From an uncultured Clostridia bacterium (GTDB taxonomy: Bacteria; Bacillota; Clostridia; Christensenellales; Borkfalkiaceae), in the NCBI GenBank assembly GCA_934271735.1, contig CAKQSB010000002.1:1-64000 (forward strand): a stretch of 64,000 nucleotides of DNA. The letters run 5' to 3'. The notes below the pieces were generated by a model. It did not search any database and had not been told where the DNA came from. It saw only the letters and a list, made by a program, of their open reading frames with translations. Made by a program: the position numbers and the translations under genes. Shown one piece after another: positions 17,333 through 26,830 of this stretch (positions are counted from its first letter, which is position 1; each line of letters begins with the position of its first letter).

Positions 17333-17925
17333 CAGCTTTCTTTGATATACTCCCTCACCCTCAGCGGTATTCCCGCTTTATCGGCGATTTCTTTGCACTT
17401 TTCGATATCTTCCTCACCTATTACGTCGACGACCGAAAACGTAACGTAAAGCCCTCTTTCCTTACATTTTTCAGCGAAATCGATAAGCTCGTCGAAAGCG
17501 TCCTCGCCGAAAACGGGACGGCAGATATCGAAATATTTTTCCGCATTACATTCGTTAAGGCTCACGTTTACCTTATCCACGGCTTTGGCTAAGTCTTCCG
17601 TTATGTCTCTGCCGTTAATAAGGTTGCCCTGCCCGTTCGTGTCGAGACGGACGATATAGCCGCGTTTTTTAAGCTCCGCTCCGACTTCGATAATCTCTTT
17701 AATTCTGAAAGTCGGTTCTCCGAAACCGCAGAAAACGACTTCATCGTAATCCATCTGCGGAATTGCGGCGATCACCTCCTCGCTCGTAGGTTCTTTGGAA
17801 AGCCACAGTTTGTTGCCGAAATAGGATTCCTTCCCGTTCCGCACGCAAAAAGAGCAATCGTTCGAGCATCTGTTCGTAAGGTTGATATAAAGTTTCCCGT
17901 CAAGTTCGTAAGCAATCGTATCCAT
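17332..17925 (-). CDS. TatD-linked radical SAM protein
   Basis: A 197-residue radical SAM enzyme with the Fe4S4 ligands in CSNDCSFC (about residues 19-26), the SAM-binding GFGEPT (GGE-like motif) and VNVSLNECN. It belongs to the small radical SAM family found next to tatD in many Clostridia. No chemistry is established for it. It begins 2 bp after the tatD stop and overlaps rsmA, so all four genes are probably one transcript. Confidence 0.85.
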   Translation of the reverse strand: MDTIAYELDGKLYINLTNRCSNDCSFCVRNGKESYFGNKLWLSKEPTSEEVIAAIPQMDYDEVVFCGFGEPTFRIKEIIEVGAELKKRGYIVRLDTNGQGNLINGRDITEDLAKAVDKVNVSLNECNAEKYFDICRPVFGEDAFDELIDFAEKCKERGLYVTFSVVDVIGEEDIEKCKEIADKAGIPLRVREYIKES

Positions 17926-17927
17926 TA

Positions 17928-18692
17928 TTATATCCTGAAAAACCTCTTGAAATTAGTTTCGATAATCGATTGAGTTTCGGTTAAATCCACGCCTTTTATA
18001 TCGGCGATTTTTTTTGCAATGACAGGTATTCTGGAAGGCTCGTTCACACTTCCCCTGTAAGGCTCGGGCGAAAGATAAGGACAATCGGTTTCCGTAAGTA
18101 TTCTGTCGAACGGGATTCCCCTTATGATCTCTTCTTTTTTCGCATTTTTGAAAGTAATCACTCCGCCGAACGAAAAATACGCGCCGAGTTTAACGTATTC
18201 CCGCGCGATTTCCGCGCTTTCACTGAAACAGTGCATTAAAAATCCGTTTTTCAAAAGCGACTTTCTTTCTTTAAGAAAATCAAACGTTTTCTGCGCCGCG
18301 TCTCTCGAATGAATAACCGCGGGAAGTCCGCTTGCGGCTGCGATTTCGAGCTGTTCGTCAAATGCGTTTTCCTGCTCTTTTTCGGTCGATTTGTTCCAAT
18401 GAAAATCGAAACCGATTTCACCTATTCCCACGCATTTTTTCTTTTTTGTAAGCTCCGCGATTTTTTCGGGTATGTCGCCCTTGAAAGTACTCGCTTCGTC
18501 CGGATGAACGCCCGCCGTAAAATACATATCGTCATATTTTTCGGCAAGAAGAGCAGCTTGCGTTGAAGATTCGTGATCGTATCCCGCGTTCACTACCGCT
18601 CCGACCCCCGCATTCCGGTATCTTACGATAACCTCGTTTATCTCTCCGTTGTATTTTCCGTCGGTTAAATGAGCGTGCGCGTCGACAAACAT
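17928..18692 (-). CDS. tatD: TatD family deoxyribonuclease/hydrolase
   Basis: A 254-residue TIM-barrel metal-dependent hydrolase with VDAHAHLTD (first metal site), GIGEIGFDFHW (Glu), VIHSRDA (His), LMHCFSES (His) and LTETDCPYL (Asp). Members act as 3'-5' exonucleases or in D-aminoacyl-tRNA-like quality control. The start at 18692 overlaps the metG stop (TAATG); the longer frame lies within metG and was discarded. Confidence 0.93.
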   Translation of the reverse strand: MFVDAHAHLTDGKYNGEINEVIVRYRNAGVGAVVNAGYDHESSTQAALLAEKYDDMYFTAGVHPDEASTFKGDIPEKIAELTKKKKCVGIGEIGFDFHWNKSTEKEQENAFDEQLEIAAASGLPAVIHSRDAAQKTFDFLKERKSLLKNGFLMHCFSESAEIAREYVKLGAYFSFGGVITFKNAKKEEIIRGIPFDRILTETDCPYLSPEPYRGSVNEPSRIPVIAKKIADIKGVDLTETQSIIETNFKRFFRI

Positions 18693-20641
18693 TATCTCAC
18701 CGTCGCTCCGTCCGGAATTTCGCCTTTTTCGGGCGAAACGATCGAAAGTTTTCCGTCCTTTTCGGCGCAAAGAATCATTCCCTGACTTTCCACACCGCAA
18801 AGTTTTGCGGGCTTTAAGTTATATACGAGAACGACTTTTTTGCCGACTAACTCTTCGGGAGCATACCACTCCGCGATTCCGCTTGCAACCGTTCTCGTTT
18901 CGCTTCCCGCTTTAAGCGAAAGTTTGAGAAGTTTTTTGGACTTCGCAACTTTTTCGCAAGCCGTTACGAGAGCTGTTTTAAACTGTATTTTAGCAAAATC
19001 GTCTATCGTTATTTCCGATTTTTCCTCTTCTTGTTTCGCTTTTTCGGCTTTTTCCGCCGCTGCCGCGTATTTATTCTTTATTTCTTCGGCTTTTTTAATT
19101 ACTTCCGCACCGTCGAGTCTCGCAAAGATGACTTCGGCGTTCTCGGAAACTTTGTTGCCGTCCGGGTAAAGACCGAACTCACCGAGCGCCGCATACTCCC
19201 TTTCTTCGCAATTTATCTGCGAAAGAACCTTTGCGGAAGTTTCGGGCATAAACGGAGCAAGGAGCGAAGCCGCAATCGCTATCGTTTCGGTAAGGTTATA
19301 TAAAACCTCTTTAAGTCTCGGATGAGTCGCTTCGTCTTTCGCAAGAACCCACGGAGCCGTTTCGTCGACGTACTTGTTCGCTCTTCTTAAAAGCGCAAAC
19401 ACAACGTCTATCGCGTCCGATATACGGAACTCGTCCATAAAAGCGCAAACCTTCCCGTAAGCCGTCGCAGCCTGAGATTTAAGCTCTTCGTCGACGAGTT
19501 CCGTAACTCCGCTTCGTTCGACTATTCCGTCGAAATATTTCTCGCTCATCGCGATCGTTCTTTTAACGAGATTGCCGTAAACGTTGGCGAGATCTCCGTT
19601 GATTTTATCCGTCATAAGCTGCCAGCCGATAAGCCCGTCGTTATCGCAAGGCATATCGTCAAGCACGTAATATCTCACCGCGTCCACACCGAAAACGGAC
19701 ACGAGATCGTCCGCATACATAACGTTTCCTTTGGACTTGGACATTTTTCCGCCATCCTGCAAAAGCCACGGATGACCGAAAACTTTCTTCGGAAGAGGAA
19801 GCCCCAAAGCCATAAGGAAAATCGGCCAGTAAATCGTATGGAATCTTATTATATCCTTTCCGATAATATGCACGTCGCACGGCCAACATTCGTTAAACAA
19901 GGGAGAACTGTTGCCGTCAACGTCGTAACCGATACCGGTGATATAATTCGTAAGCGCGTCAAGCCATACGTAAACGACGTGCGCGGGATCGAAATCGACG
20001 GGAATACCCCACTTGAACGACGTTCTCGAAACGCAGAGATCCTGAAGTCCCGGTAAAAGGAAGTTGTTCATCATCTCGTTCTTTCTCGAAACGGGATAAA
20101 TGAAATCGGGATGAGAATTGATATAATCGATAAGTTTCCGGGCGTACTTACTCATTCTGAAGAAATAAGCCTCTTCTTTGGCTTTTTTTACTTCTCCGCC
20201 GCAATCGGGGCATTTACCCTCGACAAGCTGACTGTCCGTCCAGAAAGATTCGCAAGGAGTACAATACCAACCCTCGTACGCGCCTTTATAAATATCGCCT
20301 TGCTCGTAAAACTTTTTAAAGATTTTACGAACCTGTTCTTCGTGATAAGCGTCGGTCGTTCTGATAAATTTATCGTAATCGACGTTCACGCATTTCCACA
20401 CCGATTTGATTTCGTCCGAAACCATATCGACGTATTCTTTCGGAGATTTGCCGAACGCTTTTGCCTTTTCTTCTATTTTCTGACCGTGTTCGTCCGTTCC
20501 CGTCTGAAAAAAGACGTCATAGCCCTGTTTCTTTTTAAATCTCGCGATACTGTCCGCTAAAATCGCTTCGTAAGTGTTGCCGATATGCGGCTTTGACGAA
20601 GTGTACGCGATTGCCGTCGTAATATAATATCTGTCTTTCAT
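18692..20641 (-). CDS. metG: Methionyl-tRNA synthetase
   Basis: A 649-residue class I synthetase charging tRNA-Met. The HIGH motif appears as KPHIGNTYEA, the zinc knuckle as CTPCESF...CPDCGG, and KMSKSKGN as the KMSKS loop. A C-terminal EMAP/Trbp111-type tRNA-binding domain (from about 550: FAKIQFKTALVTACEKV) is fused, as in Bacillus and Clostridium. It is the first gene of its operon, driven by a good sigma-A promoter that diverges from spmA. Confidence 0.97.
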   Translation of the reverse strand: MKDRYYITTAIAYTSSKPHIGNTYEAILADSIARFKKKQGYDVFFQTGTDEHGQKIEEKAKAFGKSPKEYVDMVSDEIKSVWKCVNVDYDKFIRTTDAYHEEQVRKIFKKFYEQGDIYKGAYEGWYCTPCESFWTDSQLVEGKCPDCGGEVKKAKEEAYFFRMSKYARKLIDYINSHPDFIYPVSRKNEMMNNFLLPGLQDLCVSRTSFKWGIPVDFDPAHVVYVWLDALTNYITGIGYDVDGNSSPLFNECWPCDVHIIGKDIIRFHTIYWPIFLMALGLPLPKKVFGHPWLLQDGGKMSKSKGNVMYADDLVSVFGVDAVRYYVLDDMPCDNDGLIGWQLMTDKINGDLANVYGNLVKRTIAMSEKYFDGIVERSGVTELVDEELKSQAATAYGKVCAFMDEFRISDAIDVVFALLRRANKYVDETAPWVLAKDEATHPRLKEVLYNLTETIAIAASLLAPFMPETSAKVLSQINCEEREYAALGEFGLYPDGNKVSENAEVIFARLDGAEVIKKAEEIKNKYAAAAEKAEKAKQEEEKSEITIDDFAKIQFKTALVTACEKVAKSKKLLKLSLKAGSETRTVASGIAEWYAPEELVGKKVVLVYNLKPAKLCGVESQGMILCAEKDGKLSIVSPEKGEIPDGATVR

Positions 20642-20680
20642 TCACGCGACCTGCCTTCGTAAATTTCTTTATATGATATT

Positions 20681-20709
20681 ATTATATTATAATTTTGAGA
20701 AAAAGTAAA
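20681..20709 (-). promoter_or_regulatory. Sigma-A promoter of metG operon
   Basis: Minus strand: TTTACT (20704-20709), 17-bp spacer, TATAAT (20681-20686), about 40 bp upstream of metG. Confidence 0.75.
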
Positions 20710-20743
20710 ACATAAAAACGCACATTTTATCATAACTTGTAGT

Positions 20744-21304
20744 ATGAATTTAATTTTCACTTTGATTTTCTTGCTTTCGCTCGTTATATTTTCCTTTTTC
20801 TCGCCGGGCAAGGCTCTTTCCGCAATGACGGACGGCGGACAGAAAGCCCTGAGTCTTTCGATGAGCCTTATCGTGATTTACTCGATATGGTCGGGCATAC
20901 TGCAAATTGCGGAAGATTCGGGAATAGTCAAAAAAATCTCGATAAGACTTAAACCTTTGATAAAAAAATTATTTTCCGACCCAAGCGACGACGAAACAGA
21001 AGATCTTGCCGTGAACATTTCCGCAAACATCCTCGGAATGGGAGGAATAGCCACACCCGCGGGGATTTCCGCAACAACCAAAATGTGCGGAAGAAAAAAC
21101 TTCGACGGCGCGGCTACTTTATTCGTCCTCGCCTCTACCAGCATACAACTGCTCCCCACGACCGTTATTTCTTTAAGACAAGCGTTTTCTTCGGCTAATC
21201 CGTCGCTTGTGTTTCTGCCGTCGCTTTTATCGTCCGCAATCTGCACGGCGATCGGACTTAGTTTATGTTTTTTGCTTAAAAAACGCAACCGCCGCAAAGT
21301 ATGA
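20744..21304 (+). CDS. spmA: Spore maturation protein A
   Basis: A 186-residue membrane protein with about four helices and the nucleoside-recognition (Gate-like) pattern NISANILGMGGIATPAGI. SpmA and SpmB are needed for spore core dehydration. It is one of two plus-strand genes here. No Shine-Dalgarno site precedes the ATG; a CATAACTT box at 20731-20738 vaguely resembles a sigma-E -10 and would start the transcript at the ATG itself, so a leaderless message is possible, but the -35 is poor. Confidence 0.92.
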   Translation: MNLIFTLIFLLSLVIFSFFSPGKALSAMTDGGQKALSLSMSLIVIYSIWSGILQIAEDSGIVKKISIRLKPLIKKLFSDPSDDETEDLAVNISANILGMGGIATPAGISATTKMCGRKNFDGAATLFVLASTSIQLLPTTVISLRQAFSSANPSLVFLPSLLSSAICTAIGLSLCFLLKKRNRRKV

Positions 21305-21813
21305 AATACGTTTCGCTCGTTATCCCCGTCGCTCTTATCGCGCTTGTCGTTTACTCGGCGATAAAAAAAATCAAAATATACGACAGTTTCGCCGTCGGCG
21401 CGGGCAAAGCTTTGCCGCTGGTTTTTTCGATTTTTCCTTATCTCGTTACAATTTTCATAATGACGGAAATGTTTAAAGTAAGCGGGATTTCCGACAAACT
21501 TATTTCGATCCTCGCCCCCTTTTTTTCTTTTCTCGGAATACCGCCGGAGATAACTCCGCTCGTCATTTTAAAACCGTTTTCGGGTGGAGGAAGTCTTGCT
21601 GTTTTAAGCGAAATTTTCGAGAAATACGGCGTTGATTCTTACATATCGCTTTGCGCTTCCGCCGTTTACGGTTCGAGCGAAACAACTTTTTACGTTTCCG
21701 CTGTTTATTTTTCCAAAACAAAAGAAAAAAGGCTGAAAAAGCCGATACTGATATCGCTTTTTTCAACCTTTGTTTCAACGGTGTTCGCCTGTTTTATTTG
21801 CAAATTTTTTTAA
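21301..21813 (+). CDS. spmB: Spore maturation protein B
   Basis: A 170-residue membrane partner of SpmA with the same Gate-like fold; PLVILKPFSGGGSLAVL and AVYGSSETTFYV are the conserved segments. Its ATG overlaps the spmA stop by 4 bp (ATGA), so translation is coupled. It converges on the MFS transporter gene with only 15 bp between the stops. Confidence 0.92.
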   Translation: MKYVSLVIPVALIALVVYSAIKKIKIYDSFAVGAGKALPLVFSIFPYLVTIFIMTEMFKVSGISDKLISILAPFFSFLGIPPEITPLVILKPFSGGGSLAVLSEIFEKYGVDSYISLCASAVYGSSETTFYVSAVYFSKTKEKRLKKPILISLFSTFVSTVFACFICKFF

Positions 21814-21828
21814 TCAATATGCGGATTT

Positions 21829-23583
21829 TTAATCGTCCACGTCGAGATTCTCGATAAGCTTTGTTTTTTTCTGCGGCTTGCTGTCTCCGTGTTTAACGAA
21901 AAACATAGTGACGAATGCAAGAGCAACCGCTATCGCGGAATAATAGAACAACGGTTTCATGCTTCCCGCAAGCTCCATAATTCCGCCCGACAAAATCGGG
22001 GTTACAATCTGAGCCGCCATAGAAGCAGTGTAGTAAAAACCCGTATATCTTCCGACGTCTCCGCCTTTCGCGAGTTCTACGACCATCGGGAAAGAATTGA
22101 CGTTTATCGTCGCCCAGCCTATACCCGCGAGCGCAAAAAGAAGATTAAGAACGATTATGCTCGAGTTTTCGTTAAGAAACGTCGCTCCGAAGAACGCTGC
22201 CGTAAGCATAACCACGCCGGCTAAAATACTCTTTTTCCTTCCTATTCTCTGCGCAACCATTCCCACGGGGATATAAGCGATTATCGCCGTGCCCTGCGCA
22301 ACGAGAAGGGTCGTGTTATAATCCATATGGAGAACGTTCATCGCATAAAGCGAATACTTGGAAGTTACGGCATTGTAGCCTATATACCATAACGCGACCG
22401 AACACAGAATAAGAATTAAACTTCTCAGTTCGGGTTTTGTAAGCTTTTTTGTGGAAATCTGATCGACTTCCGCCTCTTCTTCGGTCTCCAAGCCGTCGAC
22501 AACGGACGCCTGCTCCATTTCTTCAACCCATTTCGGTTCTCTGACCTTCCAGATAAACATCAGAAGACCTGCGACCATAACAAGACACACCGCGCCGATA
22601 AACGGCGTGTAACTCATAAGCTGATTGTACGTTTTACCCGTTCCGAAAGCCATTCCGAGGACGAGAACGAGCATTCCGCCCGCCGTACCCATAAGGTTTA
22701 TCACGGCGTTAGCCTGCGAACGAAGAGGTTTTTCCGTTACGTCCGGCATAAGCGCGACCGCGGGAGAACGGAAGACAGCCATTGCGAAAAGCGTTATTAA
22801 AAGAAGACCCGCAAAAAACACGAGCGTAAGCGGATTTTCCACCGTTTTCTGCCACGCGTAATCGCTTATCGACGGCGTTATCAGATTTTTATACGCGTTC
22901 GATTTGTTCACGTGAGACGGTATTTCGCTGCCGTCCGGCATTGTATAAACTGTTTTACCGTTTATTTTTTCCGAAGATAACGCGTAATAGGTTTTCGTAT
23001 CGGAATCGTAGCCGTAAACGGTTTCGGGTTTGTCGTGATCGGCGTTGTATTCGGCGTTTATGCCGGAATACCACGCGCGGACTTCCTCTTTTTCTTCTTC
23101 GGTAAGCTCGTTATAAAGCTTGTTTTTTACGATTTTTGCCGCATAATCCCTTATTGAATAAGTTTTCGGCTGATATTTATCGGTTATCGCGCTGTATTCT
23201 GCGTTCTGAATTTCGTAATTCTCGTCGAAAAGCATTTCGTAACCGCCGTTTTCCGTAACCGCGCCAAGCTTTGCGAGCTGAGCGTTATCCGAAAAAGTAA
23301 GCCCGAAAAAGGAAAGTGCGGCGATTATCGTTCCGATGACTATGTAAGGCGTTCTTCTTCCGAAACGAGATTTCGTTTTATCGGACAAACTTCCGAAAAG
23401 AGGAAGAAGAAATATCGCGATTACGTTATCGAGCGACATTATTACGCCCGATAACGTCTGACTTAGTCCGAATTTATTTACGAGCATCATCGGTACGATA
23501 CTGTCATACGCCTGCCAGAACGCGCATATGAGAAAGAACGCAAATCCGACGAAAATCGTTTTCTTATAGTTAAGTTTCATCAT
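21829..23583 (-). CDS. MFS transporter with a large extracytoplasmic loop insertion
   Basis: A 584-residue major facilitator of the SLC45/GPH-like type. LFGSLSDKTKSRFGRRTPY in the 2-3 loop is the family signature for sugar:cation or sugar:proton symporters. Unusually, residues about 100-248 form a hydrophilic insertion (IRDYAAKIVKNKLYNELTE..., Tyr-rich) between early membrane helices, which should face outside the cell. The last gene of the dnaG-sigA run, 15 bp after cdsZ, so it may be read from that transcript. Substrate unknown. Confidence 0.8.
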   Translation of the reverse strand: MMKLNYKKTIFVGFAFFLICAFWQAYDSIVPMMLVNKFGLSQTLSGVIMSLDNVIAIFLLPLFGSLSDKTKSRFGRRTPYIVIGTIIAALSFFGLTFSDNAQLAKLGAVTENGGYEMLFDENYEIQNAEYSAITDKYQPKTYSIRDYAAKIVKNKLYNELTEEEKEEVRAWYSGINAEYNADHDKPETVYGYDSDTKTYYALSSEKINGKTVYTMPDGSEIPSHVNKSNAYKNLITPSISDYAWQKTVENPLTLVFFAGLLLITLFAMAVFRSPAVALMPDVTEKPLRSQANAVINLMGTAGGMLVLVLGMAFGTGKTYNQLMSYTPFIGAVCLVMVAGLLMFIWKVREPKWVEEMEQASVVDGLETEEEAEVDQISTKKLTKPELRSLILILCSVALWYIGYNAVTSKYSLYAMNVLHMDYNTTLLVAQGTAIIAYIPVGMVAQRIGRKKSILAGVVMLTAAFFGATFLNENSSIIVLNLLFALAGIGWATINVNSFPMVVELAKGGDVGRYTGFYYTASMAAQIVTPILSGGIMELAGSMKPLFYYSAIAVALAFVTMFFVKHGDSKPQKKTKLIENLDVDD

Positions 23584-23598
23584 TCCTCGCCCGTAACG

Positions 23599-24312
23599 TT
23601 ATTTCTCTTCCTTATAATAAACAAGTCTGTGACAGGAATCGCATTCGACGAGACCACCCTTTTTAAATGTGTCGATACACGCCATGGGGAATTCCGTTCC
23701 GCACCTCGAACAATGCGGTTTTTTCCCGAATATCTGAACGGAATACAAAACGGGGAAAATCTTGTCTTTTCTCTTCGCTTTGTAAAGCTCCATATCCTCT
23801 TTCGGGATCTCCTTTTCTATTTTTGCGAGCTCCGCCTTAATACTCTTCATTTCCCCTTCTTTGGAAGCTTTCAAGGCGTTGTATTTGGGGACGAATTCGC
23901 TGTACTGAGTTTTAGCTTCCTTTGTTTTTGCTTTAAGCTGAGAAAACTCCTTAAGAACGCCCGCTATTTCTTTGGAAAGAAACTCCAGTCCGTTTGCGAG
24001 ATTTTCGATTTCTTCGCAAAGAGCCTGCGCTTTTTTCTTCACGTAACCGAGTTCGTCGGTATCGTCCGTTTCCTCCAACTCGTCGTATTCCTTAACTTCC
24101 TCGGAAAGTCTTTTATAAAGGGATACCGATTCGTTGTATTTGCCCGAAAGTTCTTCAGCTTTCTTTTCCAGAAGCGCAAGGTTATCGTTGACGTTTTTCA
24201 AGAAATTCTGAGCCGAAACGGCTTTCTTTCTCTCTTCGCTCTGGGAAATTTCCGTTTCGATTTCACGAAGTTTTGTGTCTATGCTTTGATATTCGAGTAA
24301 CTTATCTATCAT
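23599..24312 (-). CDS. Zinc-ribbon coiled-coil protein (CdsZ/DUF164-like)
   Basis: A 237-residue protein that is coiled coil for about residues 1-185 (heptads rich in Leu, Glu, Lys) and ends in a zinc ribbon HCSRCGTEF...ECDSCHRLVYY. This matches the C4-type zinc-ribbon regulatory proteins found beside Nif3-like genes. Its role is not settled; family members have been linked to regulation of polymer or cell-surface genes. Gene order sigA-trmK-nif3-cdsZ is common in Clostridia. Confidence 0.82.
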   Translation of the reverse strand: MIDKLLEYQSIDTKLREIETEISQSEERKKAVSAQNFLKNVNDNLALLEKKAEELSGKYNESVSLYKRLSEEVKEYDELEETDDTDELGYVKKKAQALCEEIENLANGLEFLSKEIAGVLKEFSQLKAKTKEAKTQYSEFVPKYNALKASKEGEMKSIKAELAKIEKEIPKEDMELYKAKRKDKIFPVLYSVQIFGKKPHCSRCGTEFPMACIDTFKKGGLVECDSCHRLVYYKEEK

Positions 24313-24351
24313 TTTTTCGCTCCTTTCTCCTCCGACGAATTCGTTCGAATA

Positions 24352-25122
24352 TTAAACAAATCGTTCGTCGTCGAAGAAATAAATTTTTATATTTTTAAAT
24401 TGCGCGGCGCAACTTTCCGAAAACTTCTTCATTCCGTAGTTTTCCGTTCCGTAATGCGTGCAGGAAAGAACGCATAAGCCCCTTTCCAACGCGTGAAGAA
24501 GAACGTGATGCGGGATATCCGCAGAAACGACGAGTTCCGCGTTCGTCTTCGCCGCCGCTTCCACTTCTTCGTCTCCGAGTCCCGCGCCGCAAAAAGACGC
24601 CGCCTTCGCTATATGCTTTTCGGCGTCGCCGTATGCCCACGCCTTTTCCGTGCCGAATTCTTTTTTATAATTTTCTGTGATTTCTCCGAATGTTTTATCG
24701 AATACGCCTACTCTTCCGTAACCCTCGCCGTTACCGAAATCGTCTAAAATTCCGACGATTTCTCCGCCGAGACCTTTCATAAGCAAATAGTCTATCCCCT
24801 CTTTTGCGCCGTCCAGATTGAGATGATTCGAAATCACTCCGATCCCGGCGTTAGCCGCCGTAAGCAAAGGCGAATTTGCGGAAAGATTTTTTATCGGACG
24901 GTATATCGCGGGGTGATGCGTAACTATAACGTCTGCATTTTTCGATATAGCGAATTGCACGCTTTTACTTGTTAAATCAAGGCAGTACACCGCCGTTTTT
25001 ACATCGCGCGCCGTTTCGATTATTATTCCGCTGTTGTCGTATGCGCCCTCGCCTACGAATCTGTCCGAAATCTCCATAGGTGCAAGGCGCAGCATATCGT
25101 TATAAAAATCAAGAAAATTCAT
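24352..25122 (-). CDS. Nif3-like dinuclear metal centre protein
   Basis: A 256-residue Nif3/YqfO-family protein. Metal ligands lie in VIVTHHPAIY (HH), SNHLNLD (H and D) and CTHYGTENYG (H and E). The family forms toroidal hexamers; the substrate is uncertain, with GTP cyclohydrolase type 1-like naming being historical. Its ATG overlaps the trmK stop (ATGA). The length lacks the middle PII-like insertion seen in B. subtilis YqfO. Confidence 0.92.
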   Translation of the reverse strand: MNFLDFYNDMLRLAPMEISDRFVGEGAYDNSGIIIETARDVKTAVYCLDLTSKSVQFAISKNADVIVTHHPAIYRPIKNLSANSPLLTAANAGIGVISNHLNLDGAKEGIDYLLMKGLGGEIVGILDDFGNGEGYGRVGVFDKTFGEITENYKKEFGTEKAWAYGDAEKHIAKAASFCGAGLGDEEVEAAAKTNAELVVSADIPHHVLLHALERGLCVLSCTHYGTENYGMKKFSESCAAQFKNIKIYFFDDERFV

Positions 25123-25769
25123 TTTAATATTTCCTTTAATTCGGCAACTTTTTTTTCGAGTTTTTCTTTTTCGGGATAGCAGGCGTTATTCGCCGCATCT
25201 AAGAAAACATTTATTTTGTCTTTGATAAAGTCCTTGAAATCCTCGCTTTTTTCTTTGAGATTATCTCTTCCGAAGATAAGCTCGGACTTTGTGTAAACGT
25301 CTTTTTCGTCCGACTTTTCCGCAACGATAACGTGATAATACTTCCAATCCTTGAAAGTATAGTCTCTCACGATTTTATACCCGTTGTTTATCAGGAAAAA
25401 ACGAAGTTTTTCGGCGTTTTTCATAGGCTGAAGAACAAGTCTTTGCGGCTTATCCCGGCGGCGCGCGAGCATTGCGGTCATCACCTCTCCGCCCATACCG
25501 GAAATAAGAGCTTCGTCAACGCGCGGGAGATTGTCGAACCCGTCCGACACATATGCCGAAAACTTGCCGTTATGGCTTTCCGAAAGCCTTTCTTTTGCTT
25601 TTTTCAGGCACTTTTCGGAAATATCCGATATTATTACCTTATCGAAAATTCCGTCGTCGATAGCTTTTTCGGCGACGTAGCCGTGATCGCAACCTACGTC
25701 CGCAAACACTCCTCCGCCTTTAAGCTCGCCGTATAAAACGCTTAAGCGTTTCGTCGGTAAATTATTCAA
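25119..25769 (-). CDS. trmK: tRNA (adenine22-N1)-methyltransferase
   Basis: A 216-residue class I SAM methyltransferase. DVGCDHGYVAEKAI is the SAM loop characteristic of TrmK and ALISGMGGEVM the catalytic-side loop, followed by LQPMKNAEKLRFFL and a C-terminal coiled-coil-like helix. It makes m1A22 in tRNA. It overlaps sigA by 8 bp and nif3 by 4 bp, so the three are tightly coupled. Confidence 0.93.
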   Translation of the reverse strand: MNNLPTKRLSVLYGELKGGGVFADVGCDHGYVAEKAIDDGIFDKVIISDISEKCLKKAKERLSESHNGKFSAYVSDGFDNLPRVDEALISGMGGEVMTAMLARRRDKPQRLVLQPMKNAEKLRFFLINNGYKIVRDYTFKDWKYYHVIVAEKSDEKDVYTKSELIFGRDNLKEKSEDFKDFIKDKINVFLDAANNACYPEKEKLEKKVAELKEILK

Positions 25770-26817
25770 TGAAGTCCTTTAACCTCTTGCTTCTCGACGG
25801 ATGACGAAGTTTTCTCAAAGCTTTCGCTTCTATCTGTCTTATTCTTTCTCTCGTTACGTTGAATTCTTTGCCGACTTCTTCCAACGTTCTCGGTTTTCCG
25901 TCGTCGATACCGTAACGAAGCCTTAAAACTTTTTCCTCGCGCGGGGTGAGCGTGTCGAGAACGTTTATGAGCTGTTCTTTAAGCATCGAACCCGCCACAA
26001 CGTCCGTCGGAGCGGCACTCTGCTCGTCCTCGATAAAGTCGCCGAGGTGGCTGTCCTCTTCCTCGCCGATAGGCGTTTCCAAAGATACGGGATCCTGCGC
26101 GATTTTCTGAATTTCGATTACGCGCGCTTCGGGAATACCCATTTCTTTCGCAATTTCTTCGGGAGTGGGTTCTCTGCCGTATTCCTGCAGCAAAAGTCTC
26201 GAAACCCTGCCGACTTTATTGATCGTTTCGACCATATGAACGGGAATTCTTATCGTTCTCGCCTGGTCGGCAATAGCTCTTGTGATAGCCTGTCTTATCC
26301 ACCAGGTTGCGTAAGTCGAAAATTTGAATCCTTTCTGATAATCGAACTTTTCTACGGCTTTCATAAGTCCGAGGTTGCCTTCCTGAATCAGATCGAGAAA
26401 CTGCATACCTCTGCCGACGTATCTTTTCGCAATGGAAACGACAAGACGGAGGTTTGCTTCAGACAAAGCTCTTTTCGCGTCCTCGTCGCCGTCCATCATC
26501 TTTTTGGCGAGATTGATCTCGTCGTCGGCGGAAAGAAGAGGAACTTTGCCGATATCTTTGAGATACATTTTGACGGGGTCGTCCATACTGATCTCTTTGA
26601 TAATCTGCTCGTAAAGCTCTTTATCTTTTTCGTAATCGTCGATGATTTTTATCTTGTTTTCTTCTAACGCTCTGTAAACCTCGTCTATCTGAGACGGGTC
26701 GGTATCGTACTTTTCGAGCCTGTCGCAAAGCGTGTCCGAGCCGATAGACCCCTTGGATTTACATTCGTCGAGAATACCTTTTATTATCTCCTGAAGTTGT
26801 TCGTCGCTGATCGCCAT
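25762..26817 (-). CDS. sigA: Primary sigma factor SigA/RpoD
   Basis: A 351-residue housekeeping sigma-70. Region 1.1 is short (residues 1-60), region 1.2 starts at DDPVKMYLKDIGKVPLL, region 2 contains NLRLVVSIAKRY, FLDLIQEGNLGLMKAVEKFDY and YATWWIRQAITRAI (-10 recognition), and region 4.2 is the C-terminal TLEEVGKEFNVTRERIRQIEAKALRKLRHPSR (-35 recognition, two separated stretches). GGAGG precedes the ATG. It lies 13 bp after dnaG, the classic macromolecular-synthesis pair. Confidence 0.98.
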   Translation of the reverse strand: MAISDEQLQEIIKGILDECKSKGSIGSDTLCDRLEKYDTDPSQIDEVYRALEENKIKIIDDYEKDKELYEQIIKEISMDDPVKMYLKDIGKVPLLSADDEINLAKKMMDGDEDAKRALSEANLRLVVSIAKRYVGRGMQFLDLIQEGNLGLMKAVEKFDYQKGFKFSTYATWWIRQAITRAIADQARTIRIPVHMVETINKVGRVSRLLLQEYGREPTPEEIAKEMGIPEARVIEIQKIAQDPVSLETPIGEEEDSHLGDFIEDEQSAAPTDVVAGSMLKEQLINVLDTLTPREEKVLRLRYGIDDGKPRTLEEVGKEFNVTRERIRQIEAKALRKLRHPSRSKRLKDFIE

Positions 26818-26830
26818 AATTTATCCTCCG

